NCBI GenBank assembly: GCA_002084535.1
Contig: NBLI01000097.1
Coordinates: 1-8,378, forward strand
Source of the DNA: Candidatus Zhuqueibacterota bacterium 4572_119
Lineage (GTDB): Bacteria; Zhuqueibacterota; Zhuqueibacteria; Thermofontimicrobiales; Thermofontimicrobiaceae
DNA: 8,378 nt
Direction: 5' to 3'
Shown here: piece after piece, positions 1-5,701 of the stretch
How positions within the stretch are numbered: position 1 is the first letter of the stretch
Layout: each line of letters starts with the position of its first letter
Notes under the pieces: model-generated
The model's database searches: none
What the model was told of the DNA's origin: nothing
Seen by the model: the letters and a program-made list of their open reading frames with translations, nothing else
Program-made: the position numbers and the translations under genes

Positions 1-226
1 TCACAAACATTAATTAAAAGTGGTATAATTTAATTAATATCAATTTGTTAAATCTGATTGATGTTTGAAACTCAGTTTTTGCGTTTTATTTCTTAATGTG
101 TGAATAATTCAGGTTATCCCGCTACCTTAAAAATATTTTGAATAATGCGGGTTACATGTTTTGTCCTGTTTTCTGGACACATTTAAAGTGAAATTATCAA
201 TTTTTTCTTCGCTTTTGCCTTTACCT
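1..226. other. Non-coding region downstream of the BMC-T gene
   Basis: I see no convincing gene on either strand here. It holds two weak inverted repeats. TGTCC (162-166) pairs with GGACA (175-179) around an 8-nt loop. CCCGC (118-122) pairs with GCGGG (147-151) around an AT-rich loop. Neither is followed by a T-run in the direction of the minus-strand operon, so neither is a convincing intrinsic terminator, although the first lies only 47 nt beyond the BMC-T stop codon. The absence of a further close-packed gene suggests that BMC-T is the last gene of its transcript. Confidence 0.5.
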
Positions 227-853
227 CTATTTTGGATTTTGTTCTTTTCCGGTTACATTTTCAATTGCCTGAACAGCCGCACGCCAGCCAACATCGATAT
301 CACGCTCCTCACCACCAAGATAAACGCGACCGAAGCTGCCGTAGGAGCGTACTTCAAGGATATTTATTTCCGCGGCTTTTTCTGCCTCGTTTGCCGCCAA
401 AGCGGCGTAAGCTGCCGGCTGAACTTCCATGACGTACATTGTCTGACCGGGAATAATCAGGTTTCCGTGACGCATTCTATTGATTAACTGTGTTTGATGG
501 TCATCGATGCGCCTGATTACCTGGCTGGAATAAATTTTGGGTTTCCAACGGTCTTCTTCTTTTAATCCAAGCGTTTCTAAAATGGCGCTACCTGCCTGGC
601 GCACATCAGCCTGAGATTCTGAATGAATTTCCAACAATCCGTAAAGTCTTTCCACAATTTGCATCCCCGGTGTTACTCTTGTTGATTTGAGCGCGACATC
701 GGTTATGCGGTTAATTTCGATTCCCGGGGAAATTTCCACATACAGCGATGCCATGTGCGCGATTGGTAAAAATCCCTGCGCTACGGTTCCTAAAAATGCC
801 GCGTACTGGGGTTGCAGGTTATCTAAAAAAACATAAGAGCGTAAGTCAACCAA
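227..853 (-). CDS. Tandem-domain trimeric microcompartment shell protein (BMC-T)
   Basis: The 208-residue product is a shell protein made of two fused BMC domains, roughly residues 3-100 and 105-205. Such proteins assemble as pseudohexameric trimers in the facets of a bacterial microcompartment. Typical BMC segments are visible: SLYVEISPGIE (36-46) with MQIVERLYGLLEIH (64-77) in the first half, and YVMEVQPAAYAALAANEAEKA (140-160) with the strand and glycine region EVRSYGSFGRVYLGG (167-181) in the second. Each half starts with an extra segment (about 5-35 and 108-138), as in permuted BMC-T proteins. From memory it closely resembles a Haliangium ochraceum BMC-T of the double-stacking class, whose trimers form large gated pores for bulky metabolites. 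It contains no cysteine, so a pore iron-sulfur cluster as in PduT-like proteins is excluded. The start is TTG, supported by a strong ribosome binding site. It lies 164 nt downstream of the rpiB-deoC fusion on the same strand and is probably co-transcribed. The family call is firm; the stacking behaviour is inferred. Confidence 0.93.
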   Translation of the reverse strand: MVDLRSYVFLDNLQPQYAAFLGTVAQGFLPIAHMASLYVEISPGIEINRITDVALKSTRVTPGMQIVERLYGLLEIHSESQADVRQAGSAILETLGLKEEDRWKPKIYSSQVIRRIDDHQTQLINRMRHGNLIIPGQTMYVMEVQPAAYAALAANEAEKAAEINILEVRSYGSFGRVYLGGEERDIDVGWRAAVQAIENVTGKEQNPK

Positions 854-866
854 ATTGATTCTCCTT
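851..866 (-). promoter_or_regulatory. Ribosome binding site that fixes a TTG start for BMC-T
   Basis: On the minus strand AAGGAGA (866-860) stands 6 nt before TTG (853-851). The nearest upstream ATG, in the sequence AATGAATAAGG, runs into a TGA after eight codons, so TTG is the only good start. The resulting N-terminus, MVDLRSYVFLD, matches the usual beginning of this BMC-T group. Confidence 0.8.
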
Positions 867-1017
867 ATTCATTATTTTTTTTATAGGAAATATTTGTAAA
901 TGTTTTTTCGATGAAGAACTCAAAAAAAGACGATGACATTGTTGATGTATTCAAGTCCAATTCGAAAATATTCAATTTTAAGTCGGTAATAGGTAGTATA
1001 ATATTGGTCAAAGTATT
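854..1017 (-). other. Spacer between the rpiB-deoC fusion and BMC-T
   Basis: This 164-nt AT-rich gap on the minus strand contains no open frame of note and no hairpin followed by a T-run. I found no promoter with both boxes at proper spacing. TATACT (1000-995) could serve as a -10 box but has no matching -35. Read-through from the upstream gene is the simplest way to express BMC-T. Confidence 0.4.
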
Positions 1018-2418
1018 TTAAGATTCTGTTATTAAGCCAGCCTGCTGAACAATTTTCACCCCAGCGCTTGCGCCAAGTCTTGTGGCACCTGCTTCGATCA
1101 TCTCCTGGGCATCTTCATAGGTCCTTATTCCTCCGGCTGCTTTGACGCCCATGGATGTGCCGCTAACTACTTTGCTCATCAATGCAACGTCGTGCGCGGT
1201 GGCGCCGCCTTTGGCAAAACCTGTGGAAGTTTTAACATAATGCGCGCGCGCCTGTTTGGATAATTCGCAGGCTTTGATTTTTTCATCATCAGTAAGCAGG
1301 GCTGCTTCGATAATTACTTTGCAAATGGCGCTACCATCCACGCATGCTTCAACCACAGCGCGAATATCTCTTAAAACCAGATCATAATTCCCACTTTTTA
1401 ACGCGCCTATATTTATTACCATATCTATTTCTTTTGCACCTTCACGGATAGCCCTGCGCGTTTCCATTGCTTTGATTTCAGGTAAATTCGCACCCAATGG
1501 AAAACCAACAACAGTACACACATCCACACTGGAATTTTTTGTCAATTCTCTGGCTAAACTCACGTAAGCAGGATTGATGCAAACGGAAGCAAATCCAAAT
1601 TCCACGGCTTCCTGGCAAAGAGTTTCCACCTGCGCTTGAGTAGCTTCAGGCTTTAATAGTGTGTGGTCGATATATTTTGAAAATTCCTTTGGCGCGCCAA
1701 CACCGCCCGGCGCATTGGATAATCTCGATATGCCCAAATCAATAAATTTTTGAACTGTTTCAGGCGTTTTATCCGCGCATTGACCACAATCGATACAAGT
1801 GGCGTTATCGCAGTTAGCGCTTTGAAATGATGACGCGATCGTATTGTTTTCGCTAAACATAGTGGCAATTTTTTGTGCAATCTTTTCCAGGTCAGCTTGT
1901 GATATTTCTATCAACTCATTGTCTCCTAAACTTGCTGCGTTTTCTTTAAATTGAGTGGTTATATCCAATTGCTTTTTTTCAATGTCTTCGATCATTTTTA
2001 CCCTGCGCAAATGCCTGTCCACAGTGCAATCAGTTGACAGCCAAATATCCACGATCTGTTTGGCTAAGGCAAAACCGATTAATCCGGCGCCAAGTGTTAG
2101 CACATTGGCATCATTATGTTCGCGGCTGTTACGTGCGGTTGATACATCGTAGCAAAGAGCCGCGCGGACACCGTCAACTTTGTTGGCTGCCATAGCAGAC
2201 CCAATACCAGCGCCATCGATAATGATTCCTTTTTCGTATTTTTTCTCTGATATTAGATTGGCAACTTTAAGCGCGATAGCTGGATAATCAACAGCGTCAG
2301 TTGAAAATGTGCCGCAATCAAAAACATTATGACCACTTTCTTCAAGGTATTGTTTTATCTTTTCTTTAAGTTCATAACCAGAATGATCAGAACCTAATGC
2401 TATCTTGTGTGATTTCAT
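1018..2418 (-). CDS. Fused ribose-5-phosphate isomerase B / deoxyribose-phosphate aldolase of an SPU-type microcompartment
   Basis: This 466-residue protein joins two sugar-phosphate enzymes. Residues 1-145 are RpiB (ribose-5-P to ribulose-5-P): SDHSGYELK (10-18), the GAGIG phosphate loop (69-73), NSREHNDANVLTLG (97-110) and DRHLRRV (134-140). The position of the E. coli-type catalytic cysteine is Asp68. Residues 246-466 are class I DeoC, which splits deoxyribose-5-P into glyceraldehyde-3-P and acetaldehyde: YIDHTLLKPEAT (249-260), EIDMVINIGALKSG (330-343, with Asp332), Schiff-base Lys396 in VKTSTGF and relay Lys426 in GVKAAGG. The linker (about 146-245) carries a probable amphipathic helix (166-188) and cysteines 203, 208, 211 and 214. 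RpiB plus DeoC next to a shell protein defines the SPU class of BMC, so the enzyme is probably encapsulated. The ATG has no clear Shine-Dalgarno site, unlike its neighbours. Both catalytic domains look intact. Function is confident; encapsulation is inferred. Confidence 0.93.
   Translation of the reverse strand: MKSHKIALGSDHSGYELKEKIKQYLEESGHNVFDCGTFSTDAVDYPAIALKVANLISEKKYEKGIIIDGAGIGSAMAANKVDGVRAALCYDVSTARNSREHNDANVLTLGAGLIGFALAKQIVDIWLSTDCTVDRHLRRVKMIEDIEKKQLDITTQFKENAASLGDNELIEISQADLEKIAQKIATMFSENNTIASSFQSANCDNATCIDCGQCADKTPETVQKFIDLGISRLSNAPGGVGAPKEFSKYIDHTLLKPEATQAQVETLCQEAVEFGFASVCINPAYVSLARELTKNSSVDVCTVVGFPLGANLPEIKAMETRRAIREGAKEIDMVINIGALKSGNYDLVLRDIRAVVEACVDGSAICKVIIEAALLTDDEKIKACELSKQARAHYVKTSTGFAKGGATAHDVALMSKVVSGTSMGVKAAGGIRTYEDAQEMIEAGATRLGASAGVKIVQQAGLITES
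1684..1983 (-). other. Interdomain linker with an encapsulation-peptide-like helix and a Cys cluster
   Basis: This is the coding segment for residues 146-245 of the fusion, belonging to neither catalytic core. It reads as a polar stretch, then a short helix (ELIEISQADLEKIAQKIATMF, 168-188), a low-complexity Ser/Asn/Ala stretch, the cysteine motif C-x4-C-x2-C-x2-C (203-214), and a segment (219-233) that leads into DeoC. In the helix, Ile, Leu, Ile, Ile and Phe recur at 3-4 residue spacing, as in the amphipathic peptides that target cargo to BMC shells. Targeting is an inference from this pattern and from the adjacent shell gene. Confidence 0.55.
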
Positions 2419-2553
2419 TTGAATTTTTTAAAATCCGTTTTTATTTTGATGAATTGGAAATTGAATGCTGTGAAAAATTGGAATATTTCTGTAAATTCTA
2501 TAATAGTTTTTTGCGGTGATGGGAATTATAGAACGCTTAAAACATAGATGAAG

Positions 2554-2622
2554 TTTCCGGGATTTCCATTTTTGGAAAACAGGAAAGATAACCTAAAAGG
2601 AAACATTATCAACCGTTCCTGT
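2554..2622 (-). repeat. Inverted-repeat cluster (TTTCC/GGAAA) in the rpiB-deoC leader
   Basis: Two adjacent potential hairpins lie in the predicted untranslated leader. The first is bounded by ACAGGAA (2579-2585) and TTCCTGT (2616-2622). Nested within it are GATAA and TTATC arms (about 2586-2590 and 2606-2610), so it has an interrupted stem. The second is a perfect 6-bp stem, TTTCCA (2563-2568) with TGGAAA (2573-2578), around a 4-nt loop. A further TTTCC sits at 2554-2558 and a further GGAAA at 2599-2603. No T-run follows on the minus strand, so these are not classical terminators. They could be an operator or an RNA structure; no known riboswitch class is recognisable. Confidence 0.45.
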
Positions 2623-2646
2623 ATAAATGAAAATTTTAACACGATA

Positions 2647-2675
2647 AATATACAAAAAAATTGATCTTATGTCAA
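2647..2675 (-). promoter_or_regulatory. Promoter for the rpiB-deoC / BMC-T transcript
   Basis: On the minus strand a perfect -35 box TTGACA (2675-2670) is followed by a 17-bp spacer and the -10 box TATATT (2652-2647, five of six matches). Transcription would start near position 2640, giving a 5' leader of about 220 nt before the ATG at 2418. Confidence 0.7.
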
Positions 2676-2734
2676 GTGAATATTTTGATATATTTAAATA
2701 GTTTTTTTGTGTGAAATCGCCTTTGTATTTTCGC

Positions 2735-2763
2735 TTGATTTTTAACTGAAAAATTTGTATAAT
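2735..2763 (+). promoter_or_regulatory. Promoter for the ferredoxin gene
   Basis: TTGATT (2735-2740), a 17-bp spacer and a perfect TATAAT (2758-2763) form a strong sigma-70-like promoter. The predicted start is near 2770, giving a leader of about 50 nt that ends in GGAGGT (2810-2815), 5 nt before the GTG start. Confidence 0.75.
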
Positions 2764-2820
2764 TGCTTATTAAGTTGATAATTTTACTAAATAAAATCAT
2801 TAAAGTTATGGAGGTTTGTA

Positions 2821-3048
2821 GTGGCTCATGTAATTATTGATACATGTACCTTATGTGGCTCATGTGTGGAAGTTTGTCCGTCTGAATGTATCAAAGAAGG
2901 TGAGGATCAATATTTTATCGATCCGGAAGAATGTATTGATTGCGGTACTTGTATTGATGAATGTCCTTCCGAATCAATTTATGAAGAGGAAGAATTGCCA
3001 GAAGATAAGCATGAATTTATTGACAAAAACGCTAAATTTTTTAATTAA
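2821..3048 (+). CDS. 2[4Fe-4S] bacterial-type ferredoxin
   Basis: This 75-residue acidic protein is a soluble low-potential electron carrier. It has two classical cluster motifs: C9-x2-C12-x2-C15-x3-C19-P and C38-x2-C41-x2-C44-x3-C48-P. In the usual arrangement, the fourth cysteine of each motif completes the other cluster. An extra cysteine sits at residue 23. The tail after residue 50 is rich in Glu and Asp and ends with Lys/Phe/Asn residues. The start is GTG, chosen because GGAGGT stands 5 nt upstream and the product then opens with the usual MAHVI leader. It is transcribed alone, with its own promoter and terminator, divergently from the BMC genes. Its redox partner cannot be told from the sequence; a role with the BMC is possible but unproven. 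Confidence 0.95.
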   Translation: MAHVIIDTCTLCGSCVEVCPSECIKEGEDQYFIDPEECIDCGTCIDECPSESIYEEEELPEDKHEFIDKNAKFFN

Positions 3049-3080
3049 TCAGCGATGAAAAAATGATATAAAAAAATAAT

Positions 3081-3115
3081 GATAGGAGCTGAATTTGGCT
3101 CCTATCTTTGTTTTG
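3081..3115 (+). terminator. Intrinsic terminator after the ferredoxin gene
   Basis: GATAGGAGC (3081-3089) and GCTCCTATC (3098-3106) form a perfect 9-bp stem around an 8-nt loop. The stem is followed by TTTGTTTT (3107-3114). It begins 32 nt after the ferredoxin stop codon. An ATG at 3079 that would extend the downstream protease by 27 codons lies at the edge of this hairpin, which argues against that start. Confidence 0.8.
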
Positions 3116-3145
3116 AGCGAACTAATTTTATCTTCCCCAAAATTG

Positions 3146-3162
3146 AAGGAGACTGTTCAATG
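3146..3162 (+). promoter_or_regulatory. Ribosome binding site that sets the protease start at 3160
   Basis: AAGGAGA (3146-3152) stands 7 nt before ATG (3160). The open frame extends upstream to an ATG at 3079, but that codon abuts the ferredoxin terminator and has no Shine-Dalgarno site. The extra 27 residues are also unlike the family's N-terminus. Confidence 0.85.
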
Positions 3163-5583
3163 GCTGCTCAAATCAAAGAACTTTCCCACAATAAGCTCCG
3201 CTATTTTTGCGATCCATCTCAATTTAAATTTAAAACAACAAAAGAGCTAAAACCATTATCGGATATCGTTGGTCAGGATAGAGCTGTCGCTGCCATCGAT
3301 ATGGGCGTGCATATAAAAAATTTTGGTTACAACATTTTTGTGGTTGGTCCGGTTGGCGCTGGCAGAAGCTCCACCATAAAAGAAGCGGTTATCAATCGCG
3401 CAAAGCAAATGGAAACGCCGTGTGATTGGTGTTATGTTTATAATTTTAAAAATCCGGATAAACCCTGTGCCATAAAATTGGCGCCTGGTAAAGGCAGAGT
3501 CCTCGAGCGAAGTATGGATAGGTTTGTGGCACAATTGAGTCATGATATTCCAGGCGTCTTAATGTCAGAGGATTTTCAAAAACAGAAACAAGACATTGTT
3601 GAAAAATCTCAAAAGAAACAAAGCCAAAGGCTGCTCAACCTGGAAAACAGGGTCAGGGAAAAAGGATTTACTTTGAGAAAAGTTGCCACTGGTTTGGTGT
3701 TGGTGCCATTGCGCGAAGGTAAGCCACTTACTGCTGAACAGATCGAAGCTTTGCCTCCCGAAGAAAAAGAAAAAATGGAGCAGGAGGGACAGGCGCTTCA
3801 AAATGATATTAATGAAGAGTTGAAAATCGCGCAGAAATTAGAACAACAAACACGGGAGAAACTTGAGAAACATCAAAGGAACATTATTTGGATCGTCATC
3901 GAAGGACCGATAAGCAGGATTCGTGAAGAATTTCAAGAAAATCATTCAATTTTAAAATATTTAAAAAATGTTGAGGAAGATATCTTGGTGAATGCTGAAA
4001 ATCTTTTTCCTTTGGAACAAGGGAAAGAGAAGCAAGGTGTCATTGAGTTAGGAGAAGTTACTGCCGCGCCTGATTTTAAACGTTTTCGGATAAATTTAAT
4101 TGTCGATAATAGTGACTCCGGGGGCACACCCGTGATAATTGAAAATAATCCCACTTACAATAACCTCATTGGGCGAATCGACCGCATTTCGCAAATGGGT
4201 ACATTGATCACGGATTTTACAATGGTTAGACCGGGATCGCTGCATAAAGCTAATGGTGGATTTTTGATTATTGAAGCTGCTCAATTGATGCAATCACCAA
4301 TGGCGTGGCACGGTTTAAAGAGGTCAATAAAAAACCGTGAGGTTACAATAACCGATCTGAGCGAAGAATACAGTCATGTGAGCGTGAAAACATTGGAACC
4401 GGAAAGTATCCCACTTGAAGTAAAAATTATTTTAATCGGCAATCCGCAGATTTATTACGGGCTTCTTTCCTATGATGAAGAATTTGCCAAGCTATTTAAA
4501 ATAAAGGCGGAATTTGGTACTGAAATGGATTTAACAAAAAAAAATATGCTAAATTACGCTCGATACATCAGCAAACATTGTGAACAAGAAAAGCTTCTTC
4601 ATTTGAATAGTGACGCTGTAAGCAGTATGATTGAGTTTGGAGTCGGATTGTCCGGGAATCAAAAAAAGCTGTCCACAAGGTTTACCAGAATTCGCGATTT
4701 ACTGGTTGAAGCCAATTACTGGGCGGAAAAAAATGGCAGTTCTGTTATAACCCGTTCAGATATTAGCAAAGCATTAAAAAGCAAGAAAAACAGATTGAAT
4801 CACTATGAGTCCCTGGTTCAGGAGATGATTTCCGATGGCACAATATTTATAAATTTAACCGGTGAAAAAATTGGCGAAGTGAATGGACTTGCCGTACTCA
4901 ATCTGGGAGATTACGAAATGGGCAAGCCTTCAAGAATAACCGCGCGGACGTTTCTTGGACAAGACGGCGTCATTGCCATCGACCGCGAGGCAAAAATGAC
5001 AGGTCCGCTACATGATAAAGGTGTTCTGATTTTATCCGGCTACCTCAATGGCAGGTTTGGTACTGATAGAAAAATATCCATGTCTGCCAGCATAACTTTT
5101 GAACAAAGCTATAATGCCATTGATGGCGACAGCGCGTCTTCAACAGAACTTTACGCGCTACTGTCAAGCCTTTCTGGTTATCCCATTAAACAGGGACTCG
5201 CTGTAACCGGATCGGTGAACCAGTTTGGAGAAATTCAGCCCATTGGCGGCGCCAAGTATAAAATCGAGGGCTTCTTTGATATTTGTAATTTAAAAGGACT
5301 GACCGGACAGCAGGGTGTTTTAATACCCAAAACAAATGTGAAAAATTTAGTTTTGGATGACCGGGTTATAGATGCTGTTAAAGATGGTAAATTTCATATT
5401 TATCCAGTTTCCACAATTGAAGAGGGGATTGAAATTTTAACTGGAGTAAAAGCCGGTAAAAGATTGAAAAGTGGAAAATTTACTCCTGATTCAGTTTTCA
5501 TGGCTGTTGATGAAAAGTTACAGGAAATGTCTGAATTGCTTAAAGAGGAAGATAATAAAAAACAAAATTCTGATGAGAAATAA
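3160..5583 (+). CDS. LonB-like ATP-dependent protease (COG1067, AAA+ and S16 Lon protease domain)
   Basis: This 807-residue protein couples an AAA+ unfoldase to a Lon-type Ser/Lys protease and lacks the classical Lon substrate-binding N-domain. Numbered from the 3160 start, PLSDIVGQDRAV (32-43) leads into the P-loop GPVGAGRSS (63-71). A charged, probably coiled-coil insertion spans about 138-248. The Walker B-like segment GGFLIIEA is at 366-373, and STRFTRIRDLLVEA (505-518) is the C-terminal AAA helix. The protease domain spans about 565-760. Ser658 in GDSASS and Lys701 in GGAKYKIEG are 43 residues apart, as in E. coli Lon (Ser679/Lys722), so it should be active. Arg replaces the P-loop Lys, as I recall for this family. 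Glu372 stands where I would expect Asp. A charged tail (780-807) follows the protease fold. I see no membrane segment, so it is probably cytosolic. Its substrates are unknown. Confidence 0.92.
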   Translation: MAAQIKELSHNKLRYFCDPSQFKFKTTKELKPLSDIVGQDRAVAAIDMGVHIKNFGYNIFVVGPVGAGRSSTIKEAVINRAKQMETPCDWCYVYNFKNPDKPCAIKLAPGKGRVLERSMDRFVAQLSHDIPGVLMSEDFQKQKQDIVEKSQKKQSQRLLNLENRVREKGFTLRKVATGLVLVPLREGKPLTAEQIEALPPEEKEKMEQEGQALQNDINEELKIAQKLEQQTREKLEKHQRNIIWIVIEGPISRIREEFQENHSILKYLKNVEEDILVNAENLFPLEQGKEKQGVIELGEVTAAPDFKRFRINLIVDNSDSGGTPVIIENNPTYNNLIGRIDRISQMGTLITDFTMVRPGSLHKANGGFLIIEAAQLMQSPMAWHGLKRSIKNREVTITDLSEEYSHVSVKTLEPESIPLEVKIILIGNPQIYYGLLSYDEEFAKLFKIKAEFGTEMDLTKKNMLNYARYISKHCEQEKLLHLNSDAVSSMIEFGVGLSGNQKKLSTRFTRIRDLLVEANYWAEKNGSSVITRSDISKALKSKKNRLNHYESLVQEMISDGTIFINLTGEKIGEVNGLAVLNLGDYEMGKPSRITARTFLGQDGVIAIDREAKMTGPLHDKGVLILSGYLNGRFGTDRKISMSASITFEQSYNAIDGDSASSTELYALLSSLSGYPIKQGLAVTGSVNQFGEIQPIGGAKYKIEGFFDICNLKGLTGQQGVLIPKTNVKNLVLDDRVIDAVKDGKFHIYPVSTIEEGIEILTGVKAGKRLKSGKFTPDSVFMAVDEKLQEMSELLKEEDNKKQNSDEK

Positions 5584-5592
5584 AGCACAGCT

Positions 5593-5621
5593 TTGATTTT
5601 ATAGTGGATCAGCCTTATTAT
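5593..5621 (+). promoter_or_regulatory. Promoter for the fetA-fetB-like transporter genes
   Basis: TTGATT (5593-5598), a 17-bp spacer and TATTAT (5616-5621, five of six matches) lie just after the protease stop codon. The -35 box is identical to that of the ferredoxin promoter. Predicted transcription begins near 5628, giving a leader of about 75 nt. Confidence 0.6.
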
Positions 5622-5682
5622 ATCTTATTTTAAAAAAACCGAATTCAGATTTAGAAGTTCGGCTGAGTAAAAAAAATAAGAT
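5622..5682 (+). repeat. Nested inverted repeats in the fetA-like leader
   Basis: A perfect 10-bp outer repeat, ATCTTATTTT (5622-5631) and AAAATAAGAT (5673-5682), surrounds an inner hairpin, CCGAATT (5639-5645) with AGTTCGG (5656-5662), a 7-bp stem including one G-T pair. TCAGCC (5609-5614) can also pair with GGCTGA (5661-5666), which would compete with the inner hairpin for G5661 and G5662. On the minus strand the inner hairpin is followed by seven Ts and so looks like an intrinsic terminator, but no minus-strand gene lies upstream of it. The structure lies between the likely -10 box and the fetA ribosome binding site (GGAAG, 5690-5694). Confidence 0.45.
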
Positions 5683-5701
5683 TTGTGATGGAAGTATACA
5701 G

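Larger units (their letters stand above)
2419..2820. other. Divergent intergenic region between the BMC operon and the ferredoxin gene
   Basis: These 402 nt hold no gene that I can support. The right half carries two back-to-back sigma-70-like promoters, the minus-strand one at 2647-2675 and the plus-strand one at 2735-2763, separated by 59 bp of very AT-rich DNA. The left half would be transcribed as a leader of about 220 nt for rpiB-deoC. It contains a cluster of TTTCC/GGAAA inverted repeats at 2554-2622. Confidence 0.7.

Noticed and set aside
22..51. Possible minus-strand promoter TTAACA-18-TATACC
   Set aside because: The -10 box matches only four of six bases and the region is very AT-rich. 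No gene start is visible downstream in the window, so it cannot be supported.
162..179. Hairpin TGTCC/GGACA as the terminator of the BMC operon
   Set aside because: The stem is only 5 bp and is followed on the minus strand by A-rich rather than T-rich sequence.
161..487. Plus-strand open frame of 108 codons
   Set aside because: It overlaps the clear BMC-T gene in antisense and has no family resemblance.
3079..3159. N-terminal extension of the protease from an ATG at 3079
   Set aside because: The 27 codons overlap the ferredoxin terminator hairpin, lack a Shine-Dalgarno site and do not resemble the family N-terminus. ATG 3160 has AAGGAGA at 7-nt spacing.
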